Of a DNA stretch of 64,000 nucleotides, positions 55,201-63,300 are shown one piece after another (position 1 is the stretch's first letter; each line of letters begins with the position of its first letter). The position numbers were made by a program, and so were the translations under genes. This stretch comes from Meghimatium bilineatum (taxonomy: Eukaryota; Mollusca; Gastropoda; Stylommatophora; Philomycidae): positions 22,873,965 to 22,937,964 of the forward strand of contig CM067309.1 of the NCBI GenBank assembly GCA_034231615.1, read 5' to 3'. Below the pieces are notes generated by a model. It worked only from the letters and a program-made list of their open reading frames with translations, searched no databases and had not been told where the DNA came from.

Positions 55201-58088
55201 ATTTTAAGCCAGAAATGGAAGCTCTCAAGAAAGCAGCAGAAACTATCTTACAACACAAAGAACATGTACATAGGAATATTGTACTACTAACAGATGCACT
55301 CTCTGTCATAACAGCACTGAAGCTACACAAGAACACCAAACTGAATGAATTGAGGGCAGTTCTAGTTCAGTTTCACAATAATTTCCAGAGAGTGGTGACC
55401 CAGTGGATATGTAGCATTGAACATTGCGACAACACTGTAACATTGAAGGAAATGAAGTTAATAGATAGACTGGCCAAAGAATGAGGGAATTTACCTCAAG
55501 AAGACTATCTGGTCAGTTATGAAGAAGTGAAGACTATCATTAAAGGCAACTGTAACAAAAAGTGGAAAGAAGACCACACCAAATATAATGTAGATAATCT
55601 ACCAACTATGGGTATTACCAACTATCAGGAAAAGACCAAGTTATTCTGCTGTGCCTCAGAAATGGTCACAACAAAATGAGACATCACCTGTACATCAAAT
55701 TCAAAATAGGTATAACTGGCCGTTGCCATTGAAACGTTGCAAATATGACAGCAGAACATATCTTACAAGTATGTCCGCAGTATGCATACCTGACGAACAA
55801 GACATGGCCCACCCCATCGAAGAGAAACTGTATGGCACAGCAAAAATTCTAAAACAGACAGCAGCCTTCTTCTTCTTCACTGTTCTTCAGTCAGATCTCA
55901 GGTTACAGTGCCAATAGCTTCAATGAATTGTTATTTGTTTCAGTTCATCCATGGAACCCCTCAGGTCTGGAAGTAGGCCATATTTTCTCCCTCTCTTCTT
56001 GGTAGAGTTGACAGGCATGTTTTCTGCAGTCTTTGGGCTCAGTCCACAGGTCTGTCTCGCCAATCTTCAGCTTTTGGAACATGTGACTTCTCAGTCTGTT
56101 GTGGCCAGTTCGTAGTCTGAAGATGATGGTTTGTTCAGACAGCAGCCTAAATCATAGAATCCAGAGTCCCAACCTGACTGAGTGATGATCGCAGAAGAAA
56201 AAGAAGAATCTATGAGCTTTACTACAGAAAATTCATGATTTGAGATGTCACTTTCAATTTTTTTTTAGTGAAAAGAGATCCACGGAAAAGAATTGCTAAT
56301 CTTTACTCTCTCTTTAGACCCTGAAAAGAGTTGTTCTCACGCTGGTTTATTGTGACAGGTTATCAGCCCATTCTCCAACTTGTCCTTAGTCGTGACATGC
56401 CTGGAAAGAAGAGGTGGCCTCATTCTTTGCACCCTGAACTAGAAGCCCAAGCCCCAGTTGCATCGTTGGTCATGAAAGATAAGTATAATTGTAGATTATT
56501 GTTAATTGAGGGGTGCAAAGGGAACGCATTGCTCTAGGCGGACCCAGGGTTAGCAGATAACCAAGATCCCAAATGTACCTCCACGCGGTGCACCCTGGAA
56601 ACAGAAATACAGCAGCCCGTGCTGATTCTGGCCAAATCATTTGGGGATCGTGTCCGAGAATGTGGAGGTAGCAGATGGAAAGAGATTTGACTGCACAAGA
56701 GACAGACAATATCTCCGACACCACCAGCAGCACCACATATAGCGACACTGTCGACATACAGTGAAGCTAGTCAGTCCAGTCCGAACATTGGAGGGGCGGC
56801 CAATGTAAAATGCACGTAAAAGTAAATGCATATCGAGAGACAAATATATTTCATACAGAGTACAATGAAACGGCAGAACAGCGCTAGAGGGCAGCGCGAA
56901 CTGCAAATAGAAAGTGAAAAGTCCCTAGGAAAGGGGAACTACAAGCTCGAGACGGGCTTCTAGTTACCAGAGTTCCTTACAGGCAGAGACCCAGACCCAT
57001 CCATTGGCGTTTGGTAAAGCAAGAAGACCTAACCCAACTCTACTGTCAGGTTTTCCTACACCGGAAATACACTTGAAGAGAGAAAGGGTTCAGTACCTGA
57101 TGGGCTCAGGCGCTATTGGGACAAGGACGCTCAGCTCGAGAACGCCTTGCTCTCAAACGCGTGGTGTGAGACTCGAACTTGGACAAGGGGTACACGATGT
57201 CGGTGAATGACTCCTCGGCTAAGAGGGCGAAAGAGCCAGGGTCCAACTCCTCTGCTGAGTCTTCCCCTTAAGGAACCAGGCTCACGGATGAGAAACGGTT
57301 CAGTACCCAATGGGCACAGGCACAGCACGTCCAATTACATGAGGCAAGTTCATAGACAGTGGAACACCTCGTTCGAGTCAGACAAGAGCAAAAAATCGTC
57401 TGGGCGAAGAGTCTCCACTACGCGTGCCTGGAGACAGATATAGAGGCTGTCACAGGCTAAGGGTAGCCCACCCGAATTGTCAAGGCATGCCGAAATCGGA
57501 TGTGCTAGGCCTACAAGGCGCATAACGGTGGCACAACGTAATCGCGCTCCCGGCGGAAATCGCACGGATATCCGTGATGGTTACAATGGAGCGAACGAAA
57601 AAAAAACAAACAAACAAATTGTTAATTGAAAAAATAAGTAATAATTAATCAAACAAAAGAAAAGCTTACGTGATGAAGATATTTGGTGCCCGAACACTCT
57701 CTGTAACTGCTACACCCATGTCAAACGCCAGTTGTACATCTTCAGACTTGATAATAATACAACTTTCTACCCCTGAAACACTCCATGCAAAAACACTATA
57801 CTGTCCAATGTGCAGCCATCCATCAGTTTCTCCTACACTATACAGATGGGATTCTCTCGGCATGAGATCATCTTTCGCCTGAAGTTCATTCATAGCTGTA
57901 ACAGCTAACGTTGGGGTGGACAATTTCCACCTTCTCAATTGAACTAACGGTAACGTATTCCTTTGCGGTCTCAAACAGGATACCACATCCCTACCACTAA
58001 TTCTGACACATGAAAAATTGCGAGATCTGGTGAACAATATTCCACATGTCTTCAAGAAATTATGTAACTGATGTAATCCAGAACTCAT
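39997..58088 (-). CDS. tRNase Z-like metallo-beta-lactamase protein, five exons, complete
   Basis: Exons in transcript order: 58088-57670, 52029-51822, 49129-48937, 42272-42174, 40229-39997, giving 383 residues; all junctions are GT-AG and in frame. The MBL fold is complete: FITHGHIDHVGA (HxHxDH at 141-146), TIHRIASQGY with His223, AYCGDT with Asp275, LLITEATY at 295-301, and HFSNKY with His342. This is the layout of short-form tRNase Z, which removes 3' trailers from pre-tRNAs, and it most resembles the plant nuclear/organellar type (the FVPP and PSQGY-like elements). The N-terminus is rich in Arg and poor in acidic residues (MSSGLHQLHNFLKTCGILFT), suggesting mitochondrial import. A TTG lies in frame just upstream, but the ATG at 58088 is the natural start. 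Introns total about 17 kb. Catalytic residues are intact. It could act on another RNA or a small molecule; the HFS and GDT motifs favour tRNase Z. Confidence 0.9.
40230..40899. other. Intron 4 spacer
   Basis: AT-rich; nothing recognised. Confidence 0.35.
40900..41405 (-). repeat. R1100 retroposon, 5' part (diverged)
   Basis: Reverse complement of the 5' half of 56510-57617: TTTGCACCCCATG at the outer end, AGTTATCTGCTAACCATGGG, TGACGCTGCCCTCTGCCGTT. The 3' half is missing or too diverged. Confidence 0.65.
41640..41745 (-). repeat. R150 fragment
   Basis: GTACAATGGCCCTACTAAAT, AGCAGGATGTATTCCAGAAA, GTGTTGTGTCAATATTTTAT. Confidence 0.65.
41755..42050 (-). repeat. tRNA-derived SINE (third family)
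   Basis: On the minus strand the head reads GCTGTTGCGTAGTTGATAGT (A-box region) and GCTAGGTTCGAAACCATG (B box). The body continues through CGACTCAGCTGTAAATGTGT and TGGCTTAGTACATAAAGAGT to GTTGCCATGGGATCTACC. Confidence 0.8.
42174..42272 (-). CDS. tRNase Z-like exon 4
   Basis: Acceptor TTTTTTTCAG, donor GTATGT. Completes the split Gly of the GDT motif and encodes DTVFDIFTNPPNPDLLKVKL then LITEATYLDDHI. The motif IV metal-ligand Asp is its first full codon. Confidence 0.93.
42435..42592 (+). repeat. R150 interspersed repeat
   Basis: GAAGACAGATGTGTCAAGCC, TTTCCATTCTCTGGACTACA, GCTGAAGAAGAAG. Confidence 0.85.
42593..42867. other. Intron 3 spacer
   Basis: Nothing recognised. Confidence 0.35.
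42868..43095 (+). repeat. R150 plus flank, duplicated at 50804-51030
   Basis: TCTACTAGCGATATGATTAC, GCATTTATTACTAATGATGA, AATCGGATGTGTCAGACC and the R150 body agree with 50804-51030 beyond the R150 boundaries. The unit is therefore larger than R150, or the segment was duplicated between two introns of one gene. Confidence 0.7.
43163..48955 (-). repeat. 5.8-kb minisatellite of a 35-bp 5' splice-site unit (about 165 copies)
   Basis: On the gene's strand the unit is CCAGAAGTAGCTTATTGTG (exon-like, 19 nt) followed by a GTGAGTGCTGTATGTA-type 16-nt intron start. The unit at the exon edge is the real one: CCAGAAATAGCTTATTGTG ends exon 3 at 48937 and GTGAGTGTTGTATGTA begins the intron. Units differ mainly at the donor: GTGAGT (original), GTAAGT (stronger consensus), TTGAGT (first intron base G to T; the commonest class by eye) and ATGAGT (G to A). 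Some units are 32 bp. The array makes up most of the 6.66-kb intron 3. There are no unique spacers, so it is not a CRISPR-like array. Confidence 0.97.
48937..49129 (-). CDS. tRNase Z-like exon 3
   Basis: Acceptor TTTATCTGCAG, donor GTGAGT. Encodes LNSRYFVKAFPTIHRIASQG ... TVTPEIAYC and the first base of Gly274. Its last 19 bases are the seed of the 35-bp array. Reading through the donor meets TAA after eight codons. Confidence 0.94.
49130..49377. other. Intron 2 spacer
   Basis: Nothing recognised. Confidence 0.35.
49378..49625 (-). repeat. R230 interspersed repeat
   Basis: CTAAAACTCCTGC, GGATGTAGTCCGGAGAATG, CTTTCGGCCTGACACATCCG, TATGACATGCATGGAAGGCA. Confidence 0.82.
49640..50215 (-). mobile_element. 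LINE 3'-end fragment
   Basis: The minus strand encodes [39 protein letters not shown] and MEIARYRGRPKRRWIEGVTD. The 3' end has no clear tail. Confidence 0.78.
50216..50360 (-). repeat. R150 interspersed repeat
   Basis: TCATTCTCAAACTCCCACTG, GTCTCTCTTGTAGCAGGACC, GAGAATGGAAATGCGATGTG. Confidence 0.85.
50361..50590. other. Intron 2 spacer
   Basis: Nothing recognised. Confidence 0.3.
50591..50680 (-). repeat. R150 fragment
   Basis: GTTCATTCTCAAACTCTCGC, TGGATCTCTCTTGCAGCAGG. Confidence 0.65.
50680..50800 (+). mobile_element. RTE LINE tail fragment
   Basis: Encodes SWIDNIKEWSGCGFSILLRM and AED-like residues, matching 16350-16545. Confidence 0.6.
50804..51030 (+). repeat. R150 plus flank, partner of 42868-43095
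   Basis: See 42868-43095; identical words include GCATTTATTACTAATGATGA and AATCGGATGTGTCAGACCAT. Confidence 0.7.
51035..51655 (+). mobile_element. LINE 3'-end fragment
   Basis: Encodes YLGSKLTLDGDVMTEFTIRI, SCVIPVLSYGCESWKSSL, ENKCLCRITNTH, then after a stop SYIGHVL and HHSLEWIPTGKRVRGRPKET, RTE- or CR1-like. The tail reads CCTAACGGGTTATGG. Confidence 0.78.
51656..51740 (-). repeat. R150 fragment
   Basis: AGAGAATGGAAATGTGTTGA, CATTTTATTTGCGACAACAG. Confidence 0.6.
51822..52029 (-). CDS. tRNase Z-like exon 2: HxHxDH active-site exon
   Basis: Acceptor TTTCCCCCAG, donor GTAAGA. Opens with the second part of Thr140, then HGHIDHVGAVTSHMSKREL and PARYFVPPYMVQPLQAIVRA, ending EGDTVR in phase 0. 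Confidence 0.95.
52160..52415 (-). repeat. R230 interspersed repeat
   Basis: CATTCTCAAACTCCTGCAGA, GGATGTAGTCCGAAGAACAT, CTTATGACGTGAATGGAAGG. Confidence 0.82.
52440..52700 (+). mobile_element. LINE 3'-end fragment
   Basis: Encodes FGHIKRQHGNIYNGKHGNRA, PKRQRIRDISDCLHIPLAAA and GQLIQN, related to 28250-28915. Confidence 0.7.
52705..52850 (-). repeat. R230 fragment
   Basis: GTGCCTTTCGGCCTGGCACA, CTTACGACATGTATGGCAAG. Confidence 0.6.
52851..53397. other. Intron 1 spacer
   Basis: Nothing I can support. A CGACATTTTGATCCGTTC word near 52950 loosely resembles the reverse of the hammerhead-like motifs. Confidence 0.3.
53398..53655 (+). repeat. tRNA-derived SINE (second family)
   Basis: Head: CTCTAGCGTAGTGGTTAAAC (A box) and GGGTTTGAATCCGGC (B box). 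Body: GTCTTGTATACAAGGTGAAT, TGGAGATCCCTGTGG, GTGCTATGAGTGGTACTCTC. Minus partner at 22910-23100. Confidence 0.85.
53700..54269 (+). other. GC-richer segment with a 13-bp hairpin, possible LINE 5' region
   Basis: CCAGATATGGAGG (53852-53864) and its exact complement (53873-53885) form a hairpin with an 8-base loop. The segment precedes the RNase H LINE and may be that element's 5' untranslated region with the coding middle deleted. No conserved protein is seen. Confidence 0.4.
54270..56200 (+). mobile_element. RNase H-LINE (I/Nimb-like), 3' half, with a nested LINE
   Basis: Encodes LHKLESWTEKWLLTINEKKT (after reverse transcriptase motif C), KLAGTNWGADSKIFKSLYTG, RPALEYGIAAWC, then RNase H pieces (LLTDALSVITALKLH, KLIDRLAKE) and KLYGTAKILKQTAA. 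Many stops. The last bases resume after the nested insertion at 56136 and end in a GAAGAAAAAGAAGAA tail near 56192-56206. Confidence 0.82.
55868..56135 (-). mobile_element. Nested LINE 3' end with 13-bp target-site duplication
   Basis: CAGACAGCAGCCT at 55855-55867 and 56136-56148 brackets a minus-strand fragment encoding TIIFRLRTGHNRLRSHMFQK and LKIGETDL, with a GAAGAAGAA tail at its 3' end (TTCTTCTTC on plus). Same lineage as its host element. Confidence 0.85.
56207..56497. other. Intron 1 spacer with possible R230 debris
   Basis: 56325-56430 contains weak R230-like words (GACATGCCTGGAAAGAAGAG). Otherwise unrecognised. Confidence 0.3.
56510..57617 (+). mobile_element. R1100 retroposon, complete copy with 12-bp target-site duplication
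   Basis: Flanked by ATTGTTAATTGA at 56498-56509 and 57618-57629. Starts GGGTGCAAAGGGAACGCATT and ends in an A-rich AAACAAACAAAC tail. Aligns with 35421-36520 over its length. Shared translated stretch GTRLTDEKRFSTQWAQ.. near 57270-57330 with stops nearby. No recognised protein domain. Confidence 0.88.
57670..58088 (-). CDS. tRNase Z-like exon 1
   Basis: 139 codons plus two bases; donor GTAAGC. N-terminal 55 residues are Arg-rich (RSRNFSCVRISGRDVVSCLR), then the MBL N-terminal strands (YSVFAWSVSGVESCIIIKSE, VQLAFDMGVAVTESVRAPNI). Start ATG at 58088-58086. Confidence 0.92.
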
Positions 58089-59404
58089 GTTGCTCAATCA
58101 TACAGTTAGGGCCTATTGATCAATTTAGGTTTGGCTTCTTAGTAGATAGATTATCACCAGTTCAAGTAGTTTCAAATTTAATAAACTAAAACTCAGTAAA
58201 ACTGTTTATTGAAGTTTGAATAAAATTATATAATTTACACAATTGACAAACATTAAAGTGTGGCAAAGAACATATGATGTAATGATGATGTTCGTATGTA
58301 GGCCTACGTAAAAGTATTATAATTGATATTAGCGTACTTAACTTATAATAATATAGCTAATGACTAATACTAATGGTCTTAGATCTTGAGTTATGTAATG
58401 TCCGCTACAATATTAGTACCGGTACCGTTATCATCACACGACACGTGTTTCGGATTTCCTAGTTACAAATTTAACAAATATAAATGAAAATGGTTTTCCT
58501 TGTGAATAGCAGCAGTGGTAAAAGGTCAACTATAAATGTGAAACTATTGGTAAGACACACACTTGGTAATCCCATCTGACAGTCAATTTAAATTTTAGGC
58601 ACTGGACTATCCTAATATAAAAGCGAAACTAGGACTACTATTACTTATTACTTTACTAAGATTATTTAAAGATCCTTCAGTCACACTACTCACAGATGGA
58701 ATAAATTACTAATTACGACAAAACTCACTGTATGATCAATATTTTCCAAGCACGGTTCTAAGATCCTAGACTTAAAAACACGTTGTACGCTAAAATTAAA
58801 TTCAACACTATCATGACAAATACTTTGTATTTTTATCGATTCAGAGTTGATCACTCATGTAAAAGTGAGGCCATTGAACTTGACCTCCCTCATCTGGACA
58901 AGTTCGGGTCAACGTGATTGCAAACAGAACTGGGTCAAAGGTTAAACACGTGAACAATTGGTGATATGTCCACGTTTTCGAATATTGATGATTTTACATA
59001 TTTTTTAAACACTTTTTTCTGCCAGTAACAGTATACATTTCGTAAACAAATATAATCATATATAATTAATAAGTGTATAAATATACATGCCATATATATA
59101 TATACTTATAAATGTACGTTTAGTGTATCTATATTAATTTTACAATTGAAAGTTGAACAAAAAAGTAGATTCTCACATAATCCAAAGTGGCACGTTGGCA
59201 GGACGTGACTAAATTAAGAATACAAATGTTTGATTATCTTTGAAGTACGTGATCGATCCGAGTGGTTCCCAAATATGATGATTAATAGAAACAGTTCAGC
59301 TGCAGTTCATGCTCAGATTGCATTTTATTGAAATATACTACTACAATATTTTCTCCTCACTTCCAAAAATGGGATAGTACACCGATAGGGAAGTGGCCAC
59401 CCTA
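58089..59404. other. Upstream region of tRNase Z-like gene
   Basis: Presumed promoter and 5' UTR of the minus-strand gene. No TATA box or other element can be fixed. Nothing else recognised, apart from a TATATATATATA run near 59090. Confidence 0.35.
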
Positions 59405-59620
59405 CATAATAGTTGCTGTGGCTTGTCATCATCAGGTGCCATGCCGACTGGCGTAGGCTGTCATGGCTCCCACAGCTCTGTCTCCAGTATTATGTATCAA
59501 GATAATTATTTCCTGCCGCACCAAGTTTTCAAGCTGTCTAATATTTTATCACGTTGTCGCCCTCTATCTCTGTTGCCTTCAATCTTGCCTGTTGTGGCTA
59601 TTGCAATATTAACACTAACT
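59405..59620 (-). mobile_element. RTE LINE tail fragment
   Basis: The minus strand encodes GNRDRGRQRDKILDSL, ELWEPWQPTP and MAPDDD (GAT tail), matching 9637-10125. Confidence 0.72.
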
Positions 59621-60449
59621 GTATGCCTACTTCTGTGTGTCGCATGACTTTCTTCTTGGGAGAATAATGTGGTAGTTTCCCGTTGCTTTCGACGTCCATA
59701 TGGGGGATATCCATTTATATCCGCTACCTATGACAATACTTTATGTCGGGACAAATGGGTGCCCTGCCTTGTTGCAACGCTACCACTTATACCGGTGGCT
59801 ATCGGTCGCTTCCTTGTTTGCGTCTAGCGAAAATCACGACGGCACTATTGACGTCTAAACTCCGACTCCCCTCCAAAAATTATCAAATTTACACAGTAGA
59901 AAACATAGGCATATAAGGAATTTTCCGCGCATTTCAGTTGTTAGACATTCACTTTAAATAACACATACTACGATATTAAATGGTCCTCAAGTGACGACTG
60001 AGAGAATAACGTTCAAACTTGCGCCATGCATGAAGAGTTATCTTCATCCCCGATGGCAGGTTGCTGCCATGGGACCTACTTTTACCTTTTTCATCGACAG
60101 GGCCGTGCCGTTCTATGATACAGAGAGACGGTGCGGCATAAGCAGCGACATCAAAATACAATTTGAACCGTTAATTAAAAATCCTTACCCGGCGCTTTTC
60201 TATATTGGTCTTTGTTATTCTGATATTGAAAAAAAAACGGTTAAAGTAGCGGAATTTCGAAGACTTGCATCATACTGAGAAAATCTACCGCACGTTGCTG
60301 TCATCGATGCACTCCACTCATTTTTTCTATGTCACCATATCGGCCTATGTCTAATACTTGCAGAATTATCAAATATTTCTACGTAATAAGGGGATTTGTG
60401 GCTTACCTTTATCACAAACGCTAAAATAATGTTTTAATCAAAATGTTAG
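59621..60449. other. Spacer with SINE 3' fragment (60020-60090)
   Basis: 60020-60090 (plus) matches the 3' end of the third SINE family (CATGAAGAGTTATCTTCATC, GCTGCCATGGGACCTACTTT). An open frame crossing it is therefore not a gene. The rest is unrecognised. Confidence 0.5.
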
Positions 60450-60830
60450 TTAGTTAGTCGTCGGATCATCATCACTGCAAACTGGACACATCCATAGTTG
60501 CTCCGATCTCTCCTTGAGTGTATCCGCCATCACACTTCTGCTGACAGTACCGGTCCTATGCTGGTTGACCATCATTCTTCTGCGCCCTCCAAAATGTTCA
60601 CCTCTAGCAACACCGCATCTCAATCCCTGATCTTTAATCCTAGCCATTGAAAAGGAATCATCATCCACATTCGTCTCACTCTCGCGTGTTATATCTCTTA
60701 AGGAGTTCAAAACGTCAGCGCTATCCATTGCCCCATCGCCCTTTGCCACAATCGCACACGATGCCAGTTGATCCGCTCTTTCATTGCCTCGAACGCCCAC
60801 ATGTCCATTTATATGTATTATTGTGTTCAT
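60450..60830 (-). pseudogene. Orphan RNase H-domain repeat, copy 4
   Basis: The minus strand encodes NGHVGVRGNERADQLASCAI, ADVLNSLRDITRESETNVDD, VNQHRTGTVSRSVMADTLKE and CPVCSDDDPTT. This is the C-terminal half of RNase H plus the family's Cys tail, open throughout. It lacks the N-terminal half. Confidence 0.75.
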
Positions 60831-60934
60831 ATAATCAAAATGTATTATTGTGAAAACAATCATAAATACCACATTCAGCACTAGTTTGTTAAGCTATTGT
60901 TATGACAACACTGCGCATTAAAAAAATTATTATT

Positions 60935-61425
60935 AAAAGAAATAAAATAAAACAAGTGACATACTTCGGACTTATTAAAAAAAACATGACGACTTGTTGA
61001 AACACTTAATATTGGAAAGTAGAGGCGAACAAGAGGTACAAAACTTAACATTTTTAGTATTAGGAACATGATCAAAAGATCGGTAAAAATCTCTCCGTTG
61101 GCGATTTCTTATAAAAACGTCTTCAAATTTCCCGTCAAATAGTGAAATTGACACACGTAAACGGAGAAATGACCTTTTTTTGCTAAAAAATAACCTCCTT
61201 AAGGTAATGATATCTATGGTTCTGGTAGGAGGTAAACATCATGAGCTGGGCAGATTGCAGTCTGTGGGGCCTATATAATGACCATAAAGCCTGAGAAGAT
61301 CCAACAAACAGGTATAGTCATAGTAGCTTCAATAAACAGTATAGCAGAGTGCACCACTAAGGCAAGAGACAGAAGATGTTGGAAGTCCATTGCAGCCATT
61401 CTTTGATGCGGAGGAGGCACACGAT
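60935..61425 (+). mobile_element. RTE LINE pieces
   Basis: 60935-61030 encodes IKQVTYFGLIKKNMTT, and 61315-61425 encodes IAECTTKARDRRCWKSIAAI with a tail. Both match the C-terminus of the LINE at 21892-22696; the middle is decayed. Confidence 0.55.
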
Positions 61426-61607
61426 GTTACTTCCTATTGAAAGGTCTTTCATTATGGTCTTAGCCTTACATATATCTTTTTATCTCAGGAGTGGCCCAGG
61501 AAATATCTGCTTTGGGAAAGGGTTGTTAATTCTTAGCACACTATCCAGCCGTCTCAGTCGTGTAATGCTCATTATTCAAATTATTCATGGTAATCAACTT
61601 CTTCCTC

Positions 61608-61655
61608 AGCGTTCATTCTCAAACTCCCGCTGGTTCTCTCTTGTGTATGTATGTT
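61608..61655 (-). repeat. R150 fragment
   Basis: GCGTTCATTCTCAAACTCCC, GCTGGTTCTCTCTTG. Confidence 0.55.
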
Positions 61656-61924
61656 CGACAATCACAAGTGATGATGACCATTTTTAAAAAAATCCATTTT
61701 CGAAAATTCTGTTAGAATTACGACCATGCTTAATAGCTTGTAAATGGCAAATGAGCCCTATTCGAGCTGTCAATGAGCACATGTCCTATTCGGACATGGA
61801 ATGACCACCGTAGGCGGAATTTGGTTTTTTCATGACTTGTTAGTCTCTGCTGTTGGACTGCAGCATTTCTCTTCTTTTCACAAAAACAAAGTATTTAAAA
61901 TGCTTTTTTATGCTACAAAGATAA
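61656..61924. other. Spacer
   Basis: Nothing recognised. Confidence 0.3.
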
Positions 61925-62045
61925 TATCTCTTGTAGCAGAACAATGGAACTGTTAGATTTGATGTCAAGCAGGGCGTAGTCCAGAGAATGGAAATGTATT
62001 GTGTCGCCGTTTTATTTGCGGATATGGCCCGGCACATCCATATTC
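61925..62045 (-). repeat. R150 interspersed repeat
   Basis: ATCTCTTGTAGCAGAACAAT, GAGAATGGAAATGTATTGTG, CCGGCACATCCATATTCGGC. Confidence 0.8.
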
Positions 62046-62199
62046 GGCTGGTTCATGGTAATCATTGACGTATATACGCCTTCAGTAGGAAAGTGGTTGC
62101 CTCACCATCTATTACACCATTTAAGGTTTTCCATAATAAAAATATGATCACTGGATATTTCAAGTGTCTTATGTTCAAGTATGCACAATAAACCAAATG

Positions 62200-63300
62200 A
62201 ACCAAAGAATAAGCAGACCTACAAAGAGCGACTCAAAGGAAGTAGCTTCCTACACTCTGCTAAACAGCTCCAGAAATTACTCACAGATACAGATCTACAA
62301 AACCTAAAACCACTAAAACTACTTTAACACATATCCAACCTGGGACAGGAAAAACTTCCCAAGAATTATGGACAATATACCAAGCAGTATTTCAGAAACT
62401 ACTATACAAGTACTAAATGAGACAACTAAGAATCACATGCAGAAAACATATCCAAAGGACATATGGACACATGTATATACAGATAGATCAGCGAAAGAAG
62501 CAGTATTAGATAGAGGATCGGGAATAGCCTATATATAGTAACACCAGATGGAAAATAAATAGAAAAATCCATACCCACGAGCAAACATTCCACAAATTTA
62601 AAAGAAGAAATGGAAGCCATATAAGATGCAGCCAAAATTCTCATAATTTGCTTGCCGCGTCACAACAGTCATGTAGTTTTTCTAACTGATGCAAAGTCAG
62701 TATTGCAGGCAGTGAGAGATTCAAAGAACACGAGCATGAATAAACTTATGGCCTGCTTACTACACTTCAGCAGTACTACCAAAGCAACAGTACTGTAGTG
62801 GATCACTGGTCATTACGGCATACATGTAAATGAAAACGCTGATCTCCTGGCAAGGAAAGGGGGATCAGTAGAACAAATAGAAAGTAATAATACGTACTGT
62901 GAATATAAGACTATGTTGAAAGCAGAATATAAGAAAAAGTGGAAGCAGATACACCCAACTGCAGATCCAAATGACCCCTACCATCAAATGTCACTCAAAA
63001 ATAAACAAACCAACATCTTCAGACTACGAACTGGCTACAACAGACTGAGAAGTCACATGTTCCGAAAGATTAAAATTTGTGAGACAGACCTGTGCAACTG
63101 TGGACTGAGCCCAGAGACTGCAGAACACATTCTTCCTGCCTGTCAACTCTACCAAGAAGTGAGGGAGAAAATATGGCCTGCTGAGACGGCACTATTTTCA
63201 GACTTGAGGGATTCCATGGATGACCTGAAGCGAATCACACAATTCATTGAAACTATTTGCGTTGTAACATGATATCTGACCGAAGAACGATGAAGAAAAA
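62200..63300 (+). mobile_element. RNase H-LINE (I/Nimb-like), 3' end
   Basis: Encodes DIWTHVYTDRSAKEAV (RNase H start, catalytic TDGS mutated to TDRS), VVFLTDAKSVLQAVRDSKNT and NADLLARKGG. An intact 119-residue tail follows with FRLRTGYNRLRSHMFRKIKI and the knuckle CNCGLSPETAEHILPAC. 3' tail GATGAAGAAAAAA near 63290. The same lineage as 1267-4305. Confidence 0.85.

Noticed and set aside
59991-60278. 95-residue open frame, possible small gene
   Set aside because: It begins with GTG, and its first part is the 3' end of a SINE family also found at 41755-42050; no domain is visible.
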